From NCBI GenBank assembly GCA_001630475.1, contig KV419411.1, forward strand, positions 124,001-188,000: a stretch of 64,000 bases of DNA, in the 5' to 3' direction. Every line of letters begins with the position of its first letter. The stretch's first letter is position 1. A model generated the notes under the pieces. That model saw only the letters and a list, made by a program, of their open reading frames with translations, was not told where the DNA came from and searched no databases. This DNA comes from Sistotremastrum niveocremeum HHB9708. Lineage: Eukaryota; Basidiomycota; Agaricomycetes; Sistotremastrales; Sistotremastraceae. Position numbers and translations under genes: made by a program. Positions 10,405-22,998 of the stretch are shown here, in pieces.

Positions 10405-12280
10405 ACAAGGGGAACGCCCTGAATCCGCTGCCTCGAGTACATCACGAGGCCGCCAAGCTCGGAGCAACAAGATGTTGGCTGTATAGCCATTGCGGGGAAA
10501 TAGCTGCATCATAGAGCATCTCTTCTGTGGCGGAGAACTCAAAATTAAGCGGGTTCATGTATACCTAGCCGACCGGATACGTCAGAGGCAGTACTCATCG
10601 TTCATCAAGACTCTTCAAAAACAACGTGTTCTGAACTTCGATGCCATACCGTACTAGTAGAGCGCCTCTCGAGTGCGCGACGCTTGAACCTATGCCCAAT
10701 AGGACTAGCTTATGAAGGTTATGCGAACCTACGTATAATGGCCGACACAAGAGATGCACGGGTCAGGAGAAGTCAACATCGGCGTATGTGATGCGAGTCA
10801 TGTCGGGGAAGCGCAGGGATCCGTTTGTCGTTAGCAGGATTGTAGGATTACCCCGCATTGAAGGCTAATCCTCGAATGGAGAACAAGGTAATCGAAGACG
10901 TCATACGGTCCTGAGCATGCCTACGGTGAATTTCGAGTCAACAGAGAGATGAAACGTTGTATATGCACTTGAAATGAACCGAGGAATAGCAACCCGACGT
11001 CGCCGGGTTTGTGAGTCTCGCGATGCAAAACAAGGTACACTAAGAGTTGTGCCAGGAGTCGCAAGCTGTATGAGTGTCAACCCAGTCCTCGTGTTGGACC
11101 CCTCTCTCGCTACCGATGTCAGAACTCGAGGCGGTTCAAGTTGCGCGTAAAAGGCCGAGGACGTCAAACTGAAGAGCCGGCGACGCACAACTCATCGGAG
11201 CAGGAACGAAGCGATGTTTAGCGAGTTTAGTATGCCCGTGACAACACCACCACACGGGTCCGACTGCGCTCTCTTGCGACCGCATGTTGTCGAAAAGAGG
11301 CATGCGCGAACTACAAGCCAGACGACACGAGTTTTAGGGAGCTGCCGAAAAGCCGACATCTCCGACGATAAGACATGCGATAATTCCCACGTGCCCTAGG
11401 CTCCGTTACAGGGACTGATTATCGATTACCCCTCGACGGGCCCTTGTTCACTCCAATTGCGAAGCCAGCTCGAAAGAAGAGAACCCAGCCGCTAGCGTGT
11501 CATTGGTTGGGTGTGGGACAATGATGATGGCCGCGGCGCTTCAAGACGCGCTCAGACGTACCGCGCAACGATGAAAGTTTTTCGAGGCGGACAGCGTGGA
11601 TCAGTTAGGATATATTGCGCACACTGTCTGTCGTCGCAAAAGAGCGATTAGCGGCGTCGGTAGCTTGTCAGGGCAACAGGGTGCAATAGTTTCCGCGAGC
11701 TTATCGACAATGCCGGCATCGAGGAGTCAAAGGAGAGACTAAGCCCAACAAGACAGAATGATGTGAGAGTAGCAAGAAGACGTAAGATCAACATAGCAAG
11801 CCCCGATAATGCTGGTCTTATAGCACCATGGTAGCGCTAGGCTACATTTGCCGCTCGAGGTGATGGAGGAAGTCCAAAACCGCAAAAATTGAAACTCCGA
11901 TGGGAATGTGCTCCCTCAATGGCCATCCGCAACAGCATCACGAGGCTCACATCTCCAACCGATCGATCTGAATTCCTCGGTGCACGTACATCTGAAGATT
12001 GCCTAATTAGAACTTTAATTTCGGTCTGAGGACCCTGTTGGGCAGGACGTCCCTCATTATTCTCGGCCTCTTTGGAAAGGGGTCAGGTTACAGACCATTT
12101 CTTGCTGCATTAGTGGCGGAAAATGAGTTGTCGTGTCGGTGGGCGTTCTACTCGGAACACTGGAAGAGACGCAAGCATGTATAAGAATCCCGGGTTTCCC
12201 CAAGCTATATCAGCATCATACTTTCTCGCACACCCTCATCTTTCCACTCTTCTCCCTCGATCTGCTCGAAGAAGACCTCC
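10405..12280. other. Intergenic, 1.9 kb
   Basis: Short open frames on both strands (for example 10901-11188 minus) show no domain, signal peptide or splice continuity. No inverted repeats with target duplications were noticed. Confidence 0.5.
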
Positions 12281-13528
12281 ATGACGATGGGAGATGCTCT
12301 GCACGTCGTAGTCCCTTACATCAAACTCGCCCGTCTTCACATTCTGGCTGGTCCCAGTCTCGTTTGGTGGCCATGTGGTACGTTACAAACCTCGGTCGAC
12401 TGTGGGATAATCGTCATTGAACGGGTCATCTCTTGGTAATAGCTTGGGCGTTGACCTTGGTCGCAATATCGACTGGAATGCCGACCATAATTTTGATAAA
12501 AATGTTGTCGCTCTTCTTCATAGGAAGCTTCACGCTCCACAGCGCTGAGTGTGTTTGGAACGACATATGCGATGTCGATTTTGATCGCAAAGTCGGTGAG
12601 TATTTTTTTCGACCATCAACATCGTTTCGAGATCCTAACATCTGCCATAGAGAGGACCAAAAACCGACCATTAGCCGCCGGACAAATATCGCTCCAGGCT
12701 GCCGGGCTATTCCTCCTGCCCCAAGTGTGCCTGTGTCTCGGCCTTCTGCTATTGACCTCAGCCGAAACGTGGGTAAAATTGGCGAGTTGAGTCTCATATT
12801 CGCACTGATTCCGTGTTCTAGGATCTACGTTGGCCTATTTGGCCTCTTCTTCCTGGACACGTTGTACCCACTTATGAAGAGAGTTACGTATTGGCCGCAG
12901 GCATGGCTCGGTGAGTTATCTACTTATGATCATCGCCATGCTTCTTTGCGCCTCGTTGCGATCGAGGCAGGGTCTCTATATAGATCATCTGTATTGATAT
13001 CATGCTTGCAGGCATCGCGATCAACTGGGGTATCCCCGTGGCAGGGCTCGCTGCGACAGATCGACCAGATTGGCGCATGCTCGGGGCTCTCCTGGTGGGA
13101 GCGTGGTGGTATGCATCTCCGGCTTATTCGCTATTATTCTAAATCACTAATCGTATCTTCGTTCTTCGTATAGCTGGACGCTGCACTACGACACGTGTTA
13201 TGCTTTCCAAGATAAGAAGGATGACGTCGATGCCGGTGTGAAATCGACGGCCCTCTTATTCGGCCAATGGGGACGGCCCTTCCTCCTGTTCTTTTCCGTT
13301 GGTTTCATTACTTCTCTATGGAGCGCTACACGACTTGCCAACATGGGAATGCTGGGCACGTTCCTGAGTATCGGCGGCGCCGCGTTTCATCTCCTCTGGC
13401 AATTGTTGACTATTGATCCGGAGAACCCGATGTCTTGCGGATCCGTATTCAAATCCAACGGAGAGCAGTTAGGGTGGATCGTTTGGTCTGGTATGCTTCT
13501 CGATTATCAACTCAAACAATTTGCTTGA
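12281..13528 (+). CDS. UbiA-type aromatic prenyltransferase (COQ2-like)
   Basis: Six exons (12281-12377, 12443-12595, 12651-12768, 12822-12910, 13012-13108, 13174-13528) give 302 aa. The multi-helix membrane enzyme has both Asp-rich diphosphate/Mg motifs: NDICDVDFD (72-80) and YDTCYAFQDKKDD (190-202). It also has the family's RTKNRPLAAGQIS and PLMKRVTYWPQAWL stretches. UbiA enzymes attach a polyprenyl chain to an aromatic acceptor such as 4-hydroxybenzoate. The protein begins almost directly at the first helix, without the long mitochondrial leader expected of housekeeping Coq2. With terpene synthases and an aromatic FAD hydroxylase nearby, a secondary-metabolite (meroterpenoid) role is plausible. 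Coq2 itself remains possible if the true start lies upstream. Confidence 0.9.
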
Positions 13529-14680
13529 TTGTACGCTGTCCGGTTAATCCTACTTTGCACATAGATGTATAATCTGTACATAGAGTCTCTCTTGTATAAT
13601 CCTGTTGTAGTTGTCCTTGTTCTCGCGCATGACCTCTTAACATGAAACGTTGATTAATGAATTTCCCTGTCCTATTCAATGACCATAATCAGAGCCCTCG
13701 TCTCAGCGACCGTGTCATCTTATCTCCGCATATATGGCAGGGTGTTAGCTTCTTGCGGGATAGGTTCTCGAGCTCAAGAGGAAATTCTGCGCACACATCG
13801 GCCAAATGATGCTTCATCATGCGGTCCGTAACATCAAAGTGGCCTGCAAGACATTTTGCTTCCCAGAATAGGGAATGAAGGCTCTACAAAGCCCGCCGTA
13901 GTTATTATCGCATGAACGGCCCATAGACCGGCTCCAGAACACATGGTTAAGCCCTTAGCATAAACCAATAACTTGAGATCCACGAAAAGCACCCAAAAAT
14001 GTCTTGTTCTTGCTGTAGCTCATCGGTACCACTCCGTTGCTCTTAATCGTTCCCGACTTCAACGGAACGCACGTATATGAAAGTCAAAAGCTCTCAGCAT
14101 GTGGCCAACGGTAGTTCATCGCTGGTACTCAGAGATCATGGGATGTGCTCATGTTTTCATGCCGTTGCTCTCTATGGGAGAGATCAAGTCTCGAAAAACT
14201 CGGTATTTTTAGAGATCGGCTTCCACAGTTATCATACTAACTATAGCGCTCTCTTTCACCTAAGAGTTCGACACACAGCGTTTTAGTCAACGTGCAATGC
14301 AGTCGCCATGAGGATGCAGGAACAATGACTCGGCTTTACCCGATTTGGTCGAAAAATTGCCCCGATTAAGTAAGAATATTCTCAGACGACTCACAGAAGT
14401 CGAAAACGCTTATGCATATCGGCCATACAGTCAGAGTCGTACATTCAGCCGCGTCTGACCAAGCTGAGTCGTCGTGAAGCGATGAGCGAGCCGAGGAGCT
14501 CTTACCCGATTAGGAGCGATCGAGCCCCGATCACGTGACATAATGCTGACGTCAGGATGAGGCAGTGCCCCGGTTGGGGCCCTTCAAGTCGAACGACTTT
14601 TAGAGGGCGCTCCATTACGACTTCATTTCCTTCTTGCTCTCTTACCACAACCATCTCCCGCTCTCCTATCAACTATTAGC
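13529..14680. other. Intergenic with promoter of MARVEL gene
   Basis: No gene recognised. The last 160 bases carry an E-box and a CRE-like palindrome (listed separately). Confidence 0.5.
14532..14554. promoter_or_regulatory. E-box and CRE-like palindrome
   Basis: CACGTG (14532-14537, within ATCACGTGAC) is followed ten bases later by the perfect palindrome TGACGTCA (14547-14554), about 130 bases before the MARVEL gene ATG. CACGTG is the classical bHLH site and TGACGTCA a bZIP (CREB/ATF) site. Function inferred from position only. Confidence 0.35.
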
Positions 14681-15414
14681 ATGGCTTTCGACTCTCATAT
14701 CCGCCGTGGTCATCCCAGTAAGCACAAGATTGTCTCTGAATGTGCATGTTCTGACGGTGACGGCCACAGTTACCTTCGGCCTCATTTTCTTCTTCGCGGT
14801 CGTTGAAGCCTCACTCGCAACCTGGCTGTCCGTCCGGTTCCATCAGCATCACAATGCCTTCAAGAGCGACGTTAAAACCCGTGCTCACTTCCTGTGCTTT
14901 ACTGCCTGGTGGACGGTCCTCTTCTCTTTCCTCTATCTCGGTCTGTTCCTCCACTCTGCGAGCACCGGAAGTATAGCTACTAGCGTGGCATCTCATCTTG
15001 GATGGTATGTTTCCTCCTCTATCCAAACTTTCGTGACTCATTGACGTCTCAGGCTCGCATTGACGTGGATATTCTGGACGGCGGGTGCAGCAGCGATTAC
15101 GCAGGCGCTTGGAGGTGGCTTGAACTGCAGGTAGGCATTTCGGACTCACAATAACTCTTTACTTGGCTAACCGAATGACGGCAATACAGTAAAATTGACT
15201 TCGAAGTTGCCTATTGTAATCAGCTCAATGCTTTGGAAGGCTTCGCTTGGGCCACGTGGTTCGTCTCACTCTTCACTTTGCTTACATTCCACCATGACCA
15301 ATGTATCGCTTCTTCAGGATCCTCATCACGTTCGCTTTGATCGTCGTCCTCCTCCTCGGCGTTCGCGCAGTCCGCAGAGGTGAAGGCTACCGCGGTCAAC
15401 TCGTCGGGTATTAA
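14681..15414 (+). CDS. MARVEL-type four-helix membrane protein
   Basis: Five exons (14681-14717, 14770-15004, 15053-15130, 15190-15258, 15318-15414) give 171 aa, and every junction keeps frame. Four hydrophobic segments are visible: ITFGLIFFFAVVEASLATWL, the FLCFTAWWTVLFSFLYLGLF region, WLALTWIFWTAGAAAITQAL, and the C-terminal ILITFALIVVLLLGV. A Cys-containing loop (LNCSKIDFEVAYCNQL) precedes the last helix, and a short basic tail follows. This layout is typical of fungal MARVEL-domain proteins of the plasma membrane or vesicles. The start is set by the short first exon MAFDSHIRRGHP. No substrate or partner can be inferred. Confidence 0.87.
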
Positions 15415-16187
15415 AAGTCCCAATATTATCCCCGAGTCTTCTGTTGCACAGCGACTCTAAACGCAGTAACGACAAATTGAACGATGACCCCGTATTATTC
15501 ATGTTCTCCTATCCCGCTGTTTCTTGTACGCTTTTGAAACGGTTAATTGTTGTCTTAATTCCCCTTTACGATTCCACAACGACTCTTCAACCCGCATACA
15601 TATCACCGATTCTGTAGCTAATATTCACTTCTGTGCACCCAATAAAACTGTTTCCTATTGCTAGTTACTGTTGCAAATCAAGGCTGTATACACTGAACGA
15701 TGGTAATATGACGAGCAACATGGATTTGAATGCCCGAAATCGAACGGCGATCGCGAGGGATCCGCTGCCGGGATGTCCTCAATTGCTGGAAGAGATGAAG
15801 GAATGTTGGCTATAGCTATCAAAATTCTGGATGCGGTTCTGAATGCGGAAGTAGCGGGTCACGAATGGTTTGCGGTTCCAAGGCAGAGCTTTTGGCTAAT
15901 CTTTTGGCTAATATAATGAGACAGAACCCCCGAAACGAAGTAAAGGCCTCGCGATGTTTTGCCAGCCCTTCGTTCTGTCCTTCCAGTCAGGTTCTCTGCG
16001 TATAATAGTCCCAATGACTCTTTGGGAAGAAATACGACTTTTCATGTATGATTTTCTGATTCCTTTCTGACTATGAGTCCGCATCGCAACCCTGGCTCGG
16101 GGAAATAGCAGCGTACAGATCACGATGACATCACGCTCAGCGACGACCTGTTAATTCGACAATCCACATTCACGTCGAGGAGTCGAT
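15415..16187. other. Intergenic between convergent genes
   Basis: 3' flanks of the MARVEL gene (plus) and the first F-box gene (minus). No supported gene. Confidence 0.5.
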
Positions 16188-17853
16188 TCAAGTGTCAGGC
16201 AGCCAAGGAGATCGTCCATACAGCGCCAAAATATTTCCGTCGATCGGCTCCAGGACTCCGTCACCGTCAGCCATAAACTCTCGGAAGTAGATATGGAGGA
16301 ATTTGAAAGAAGGTTCGGTCGTATGTTGGGGATTTAGGAGGGTGATGATGTCCCCGATTTCGAGGGACTCTTGGCTGTGCAGAGGATTGGACGAGATAGG
16401 TGTGAGAGGTGCGAAACGGGGGAGAAATCCTTCTAAATTGCATTCAAGTTCGACATCGAGTGACAAGCCTTTGATGCCCCTGACTATCAGTGGGACCAAT
16501 CGATGCAGCTCGTCGCAAAACAACCCAATCCAGTAAAGGAATGTTGGATCGTCAAGAGATGCAATGCGGATGTTCTGTAAGCGACGTGACTTGTGTGGAG
16601 CAAGCTCAATGTTAAAGAAGATCCAAGGGTTGATATGCAACCAGCGGAATTCGTGATCCAGGAATGGCAAGCTGGCTATGACTCTGGACAGATTGTCAAG
16701 ATGACCCATTTGTCGGTCATGAACTGGTGTTTCGATAGAAAGAGTAATGAGAGAGGGAAGTCGCAGACCGGAGAAATTGATGTTGCGAGGGTACCAGCCC
16801 TTGTCAGTGAAGGTGAAAATTTCGAGTTGCGTGAGTTCGAAGGTACGGGAGGCGACATCCGTTGGCATGCCAACATCGATCAGTTGAAGGTCTTGAAGGC
16901 GAGTGAACTGCGATGCCGCCTGAAGGAACCCTTCCCATCGCGACCTGGGGAAGTTATGCTCACCCGCGCTCAGGCATAACTTTCGTAGACCAACACACGA
17001 AAACGTGAAAGGCTGTAGCAGTTCAGTATGGCTGATGGTGAGCTCCTGTAGCACATTAGGATATTCCGATAATCCTTGGGCCACGGAGTTTTCGTTACCC
17101 CGGGCTCCCATCCTCCTAGTCACTGTCAGCGTACGCAAGTGCTGTGGGGAGAGGGACAGTCTGAGCGTCTGATTCAAGTTATTCAAATCCTCATACATGC
17201 TCAAATCATGAGCACGTGAGATGAGGATTTTCAGCTCATCAGCAGAGATTGTGGGGTACCAGAGAGCATCGTAAGGTCTTTCATCATCAAAGAGCAAGTT
17301 CACTTGAAGAGGAACTTCGCCCGATCTCCGGACAAAAATGTCACGTATCTGGGGCGGCCAGATCGCCTCGATGTAAGACCAAAATCCTGGAGTCCTCAAG
17401 GCCGTTTTGCGCCAATACCAACACCTGGAGACGCTAGAACATCAGTACACGTAAACCCAGATGGGCCGACATACACTCTGAGGATATCGAACCACTTGTC
17501 ATATGAGATGGATTCCTGTTTTCTTGTCCGCAAATAGATCCCGTGATATTCGAAAATACGAGACAGGATTTCGGGAGGGAGAACAGAGATCGGCAGTTGA
17601 GCATTAATTTTGCAAGCTGCCTCCTGCAACACTAGGGAAATCTGGCTCTGAATTCGCTGGTGGGCGTCATGCATCTTTATCGTAGCTTTCTTTGCCCCTT
17701 CGAGACCCAGATATGAGCTTAATTGCTCATCACTGCGATCAACACAACATTAGTGACAGGGGAAGTTCGACCTTGCATCGCAGATGATGCTCACCAACCA
17801 GGGACGATGAGGCGACGTATAAGCAATCTCAGTTCCTCTTCGGTAGCTCCCAT
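16188..17853 (-). CDS. F-box protein, tandem copy 1
   Basis: Three exons (17853-17795, 17732-17475, 17424-16188) give 517 aa. After a short N-terminal exon (MGATEEELRLLIRRL), a helical stretch leads to an F-box-like motif around residues 68-115: SVLPPEILSRIFEYHG, then WFDILRVCWYWRKTALRTPG and FWSYIEAIWPP. The long C-terminal part has irregular leucine-rich segments (LRKLCLSAGEH, RLQDLQLIDVGMP) such as F-box adaptors use to hold substrates. It would act with Skp1 in an SCF ubiquitin ligase (family knowledge). The exon pattern is identical to the two neighbours, so the three arose by tandem duplication. The end motif LYGRSPW is shared by copies 1 and 2, with CGRSPW in copy 3. Confidence 0.85.
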
Positions 17854-18249
17854 CCCCGTGGGTTGATACTGAACGTCGATAGAGCGCCAATTCCTGAATA
17901 CCGGATGGCGGACACGCGCTGGGACCGGTGCGAGAGGACGAAGAAACCGTGTTGGGTATTGTATCTTATGTAACCAGTGCACAGCCCGACACGACGAGTG
18001 AGACTACCGTGATGCTGACTAATCTGTCGGCACCGAAACCGCATACTGTATCAAGCTCTTGCGAAACTACTATTCAAACCTCTGCTATAACACTTTGACA
18101 GAAAATAGAGATCGAGGTGAATGCTATACTACAGGGCATTTTGCTCGTTTGAAGTACATGTCCATAACGGAGCATCACTGGCTCAAGCACTGGCTTTACA
18201 GGTAGATCTCGCATCAGACATCAGGCGTGACCATAAGTACGTGCCACAC
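17854..18249. other. Spacer between F-box copies 1 and 2
   Basis: Nothing coding seen; it should hold the promoter of copy 1. Confidence 0.5.
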
Positions 18250-19947
18250 TCACCTCAAGGAGTCAACTAGAGTGTCAGAAAACCAAGGGGATCGACCATA
18301 TAGCCCCAAAACGTCTCCGTCAATGAGTTCGGAAACTTCTTCGCCGTCGGCAAGAAATTCTCGAAAGCAGATAAAGAGGAGTTTATAAGGACGTTCAATT
18401 GTATGTCGGGGATATAGGAGGGCGATGATGTCTCCGACTTCGAGGGACTCATGACTGTGCAGAGGATTGGACAAGATAGGTGTCAGAGGGGTAAAACGGG
18501 GAAGAAGTTCTGCCAAGTCGCATGCAGTCTTGACATCGAAGGACATCCCCATGATGCCCTTCATTATTGATGGTGCCGTTTTGTGCATCTGGTCGCAAAA
18601 TAAGCTAATCCAGGTGACGGAAAATAAGTCCTGTGTTGTCGCGATGCGGAGTTTCCGTAAATGTCGTGAGTTACTTGGTGCAAGCTCGATGTCCAGGGTG
18701 AGCCAAGGGGCTATGTGTAACCAGCGGAACCCGTGATCTAGGAAAGGGAGCGTTACTATGTGCTTAAAGAGGTCGATCACAGGGATTGTGTCATCGACAT
18801 CGATTGGTATTTCGAGAGATAGGGCAGCGAGGGAGGGAAGTTCTAAACCGGAGAAATTGATGTCGAAATGCGGATACCACTCGCAGCTTGTCACCTCGAA
18901 GGTTTTAACCTGGCCAAGTTCGAAAGTACGGTAAGCCGTATCTTTTGGCATGCCGGTGTTGACGAAAAGAAGTTCTTGAAGCTGAGGCAGCTGCGACGCG
19001 GTTCCGAAAAAAGTATCCCACTGATCCCTCGAGAGGTTTGCATTAGCTCTGAGGCACAGCGTTTGTAGGCTGGCACATGCAAGACTGAGAGGCTGCAGCA
19101 GGTCGACGTGGCTGATGGTGAGCTCCTTTAAATTATTGGGAGATAGAGACACTCTCGTGGCAAATGGATTTATGGGAAATCCAAACAAGTGTCTCTTGAT
19201 CAAATTTAGCTGACGCAAACTCGGGGCGGACAGTGATGCTACCGGGTTTCCACTGAGTCCAAGGAGGTCCTCATAAGTGCTCAGTTCTTCGGCATGAAAC
19301 AGCAGCTCTTCCATCTGGAAAATGGAGATGTAGACGGTATAATACTGAGAAGTATGGTCCCCCCAATTCATATTACTGAGCAAGTTGACTCCAAGGAGAA
19401 CGTTCCCACTCCGCTCGAGGAATAAGGCACGAACTCGAGGCGGCCAGATGACTTCGATATAGGACCATAGTCGCGGGATTCTCAGAGCCGTCGTGCGCCA
19501 ATGCCAGCACCTGGGGAAATCAGGATAATAGTATGAGGCGACAGTACATAATTCGGATTGGCTGACGTACACTTCGAGGATGTCAAACCAAGCTTTGTGT
19601 GAACTAGGGTCTTGCCTTCTCGTTTTTGAATAGTCGCCGTGATGTTCCAGGATTCTAGAAAGTATTTCTGGGGGAAGAACAGATATAGACAGCCGTAGGT
19701 TGATGTTAGACGCCGCTTCCTGGTACAGCGAAGAGATCTGTCGCTGAATTCGCTGATGGACATTATCCAGATATATAGTAGCTTCTTCAGCCCCTTCAGG
19801 CCCCATATATGATGTTAATCGATCATCACTGCGATAGACATCAATTCAGCCACCTCAGCTTTACATCGAAGCCTTTTCAAGTGCTCACCAACCCCCGACG
19901 ATGAGTCGATGCAAAATCGCTTTTAGTTCCCCTTCAATGTCTTCCAT
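18250..19947 (-). CDS. F-box protein, tandem copy 2
   Basis: Exons 19947-19889, 19828-19571 and 19510-18250 give 525 aa. The F-box is SVLPPEILSRILEHHG followed by WFDILEVCWHWRTTALRIP and LWSYIEVIWPP. The C-terminal region is leucine-rich and aligns along its length with copy 1 (FRWLHI.PW, SNPLHS.ESLE.GDII, LYGRSPW). The second intron (60 nt, GTACGT..CCCAG) is a multiple of three and contains no stop, so the unspliced frame stays open from about 19806 to the end. I choose the spliced form because it restores the VCWHWR motif found in both paralogues. Confidence 0.84.
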
Positions 19948-20432
19948 CTCGATGGACTTATAATTAACCTCAACAGAACTGCGATTTCGGTGCCACTGAG
20001 CACTGAACGTTGAAGTTGAACTCGCGCTGAGACCGTTGCGAGAAAGCGTGGATGTGACCACCGTGATGCTGACAAATTCGGCGGCATCGAAACGGCTGAC
20101 TCAAAACCACGCAAGCTGTGAGAAAAGCCTTGACAAAAGATATAGAAACGAGTATGGGTCAATTTATAGGGCGCTTCAACTACTCCTCTGAATCAAGTTT
20201 ATATGTCAATTATGGATGAGTCAGCACAATGAACAAAGCCCTCTCCTTCGCTCTAGATTGCGCATCAGACGGGATCATAATTTCATACCAATAAACCAGG
20301 CCTCGGTTCCATGAAGGACGAAAGAATGATTTGTGAGGCTGGGACTAGTCTTTCTGGGCGTCCATCATGTAATTCGAGGGAGGAGATTCCGGACTTCAAC
20401 CTCCAGAGCTCGATGAACCATACACTGAAACA
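19948..20432. other. Spacer between F-box copies 2 and 3
   Basis: No supported gene. It should include the promoter of copy 2 and the terminator of copy 3. Confidence 0.5.
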
Positions 20433-22151
20433 TTACGAACACGGTCCAGCTGAGCGCCAAGGAGATCGCCCACACAGTACCAAGACATCGTCGTCATTTG
20501 ATTGCGGGATTTCTCCAGCGACGGAGTCTCGGAAATAGACGTGGACGGAATTATACGGAAGCCCAGTTGCTGGATTTCGAGATCGCACACGGAGAAAGAC
20601 ATCTTTCGGGCTGATGGGCGACTCGACATGTGGCAGACTCGACGAAAATGTGGTGAGAGGAGTAAAATCGAGAAAGAATTCTTCCAAGTCGAGCGCAGCA
20701 TCCGCACTCAAAGACAACCCCATCAGACCTTTGAATCTCGATGGTACCATCTCGAACATCGTGTTACTAAAGGTGATAATCCAGGATGTCAACTCCGAGG
20801 AGTTTGTCGCTGTGACGTGAATATTCCGCAAACGATTAGTGTCGTCGGATGCGAGCGTGATTTCGATGTCGAGCCAGCTCTTGATTGAGAACCAAAGGAA
20901 TTGGGGAGTTAGACACGGAAGGGTACATAAACCCGTGCAGATATCTTTCACCATATCTCTATCGTCGATTGACGATTGCAGACTCAGCATGGTGAGCGCT
21001 GGAAGATCGACACCGGAAAGGTTGATGTGACGCATGGGATAATACTCGTCATACTTGAAGTGGAGAGTTTTGACATGCGCGAGTTCGAAAGCACGGGCCG
21101 CAATGCCGGCCGGCATACCTGTCTCAATGATGTACAGTTCTTGGACTTGAGGGAGCTGTGATGCGTTGTCCAAGAAATCGTCCCAAAGATCTCTCGGAAG
21201 ATTTTTGAAAGCTCTCAGAGACAATTTCCGCAAGCCGGAGCAGGCCGGCTTGAGAGCTGGGAGTAGTTCGACGTGACTGATGACGAGTTCTTGTAATGTA
21301 TCGGGAGACAGAGACAATCCCTTTATCAACGGATTCATGTCGATGGGGATTCTGGGAATCCCTCTCCTGAGCAGCCGCAGCCGATGCAATTTTGGTGCAG
21401 AAAGTGTCAGTCCGCTCTCGGCATCGGACCCAAGCAGATCCTCATACGTGCTCAGCTCATTCGAATGCAAGAACAAATCTTGCAACTGTACCCCAGTGAT
21501 TGGGGATGTCCAACGAGAGAAGCGGTCGTGATCTTCCCAGTTGATGTTCGTGAGGAGGTTGACTCTCAGAGGAACTTTCCCAGCGTGTTTAAGGAAAAAG
21601 TTACGGATTGGAGGTGGCCACACGACTTCGATATTTGACCAAAGTCGCGGAGTTCTCATAGCCGTCGTGCGCCAAGACCAACACCTGAAAACGTCGAAAA
21701 CGTCGGGATATGAGATGTGTAGATGATTTGGATTTCGACCACGTACACTTTGAGGATGTCGAACCAAGGTCTATATGAATCCAATCCCGGACTTTTCACT
21801 GGTAGTTCATCTCCGCGGAGATGGTCTCCGTGAAATTCGAATATCTTGGACAGAATCTCGGGCGGAAGAGAAACTGGCAACCGAACGTTGATCTTGGATG
21901 CGGCAGCCTGGTACAAGAGGCTAATCTGTCTCTTAATTCGCTGATGAACATGATGGAGATGTATCGTGGCTCTCTTTGCTTCTTCGCAGTCCAGTCGTGA
22001 ACCTGGTCCATTTTCACTGCGAATGGCATCAGCACAAGAACCTCAAAAACTCTCTGCAAGCGCTGCTATTGCAGTCTAAAGGTTGTGCTCACCGACCGGC
22101 AGAGACAAGCTGACCTAAGAGCGCTTTGAGTTCATCTTCGTTGAATTCCAT
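20433..22151 (-). CDS. F-box protein, tandem copy 3
   Basis: Exons 22151-22093, 22016-21747 and 21684-20433 give 526 aa. The N-terminus is MEFNEDELKALLGQL. The F-box region reads SLPPEILSKIFEFHGDHL, with a four-residue insertion relative to the others, then PWFDILKVCWSWRTTAMRTP and LWSNIEVVWPP. Leucine-rich C-terminal segments follow (LRKLSLRAFKNLP, VQELYIIETGMP). It is the most diverged of the three copies. The identical phase-2 introns in all three confirm common origin. Target proteins are unknown. Confidence 0.84.
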
Positions 22152-22684
22152 GGTTTTATTCCGGAGAAAACCACTTCCTGGACGCTGGATGTCGAACACG
22201 GAAGCTGGGACTCGCGTGACACGACGACGCAGTCAACGCCAAACGTGACCATCGTGATGCGTGACAAGCACGCTGTTAGCACGTCAACGCCGTTACGGCA
22301 AATTCCGACCCTTTGCCTCCGCGACGCATTCTTCAACGCTCTTTGATGCGTTGGCCCAGTGTTGGCCCGGCTTCTTCGTCGAAAACCTGGTTGGAATGAT
22401 GATCCAAGCCAAACAAGCCCCCAACAAAACACAAAACCTGCTTTATTATCGGAACGTCTGTTATCTACGAATTTATTCTCTGTCTGCTTCAGTAATCCGC
22501 AGCCGGTTAAGGAAGCTGACAATCTTAGATGCTCTACCATGTCATCCCGCATCCGGAAAATCTCTTTCAAAAACTTAACAAAGCTCCACACGAATCTCGG
22601 TGATCCCGAGATGGATTTTTCTGATGCCGTGCCGCCGATCATCAAATCGACAGTCGGGGGGCCGATGCGAATCCGCGTAGGTCT

Positions 22685-22998
22685 ATGGCTAATCATAATT
22701 GTTCACTGCGGAACGACGTCATCTACGACTGCCCCACGTCCATCAATTGCATACACGCATCTAGTGAGTGCTATTCTTGTCCACGGGTGAACATTCCTAA
22801 GAAGGATACTACTCCGTCGACCAGATATTGGAACCCTTTGCCAGTGCCACAAATGTAAGTCATTGTCGACTTGAGAAGAGCTAAATCTACTGCTGTGGAT
22901 ACCTATACAGAACTCCCGCTCTTCGAGATCCGAGCCACTCATCAGTCGACCTCTCGGATCCACAACTTCTAGAGTCGATGATCGAATTAACCGCCTGA
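22685..22998 (+). CDS. Possible small Cys-containing protein
   Basis: Two exons (22685-22854, 22911-22998) joined by a clean GTAAGT..TACAG intron give 85 aa. The first exon contains NDVIYDCPTSINC and SSECYSCPRVNIPKK; the second has SSVDLSDPQLLESMIELTA. Codon texture is good, but there is no signal peptide and no known family. An overlapping frame just upstream (ATG at 22540, DPEMDFSDAVPPIIKS) also looks protein-like. One of the two must be spurious, or the locus is decayed. Confidence 0.33.

Noticed and set aside
18250-19806. Single 518-aa exon for F-box copy 2
   Set aside because: The frame runs through a stopless intron; splicing restores the VCWHWR motif present in both sister genes.
22115-22696. 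193-aa minus open frame upstream of F-box copy 3
   Set aside because: It overlaps the first exon and promoter of copy 3, has no domain, and switches composition several times.
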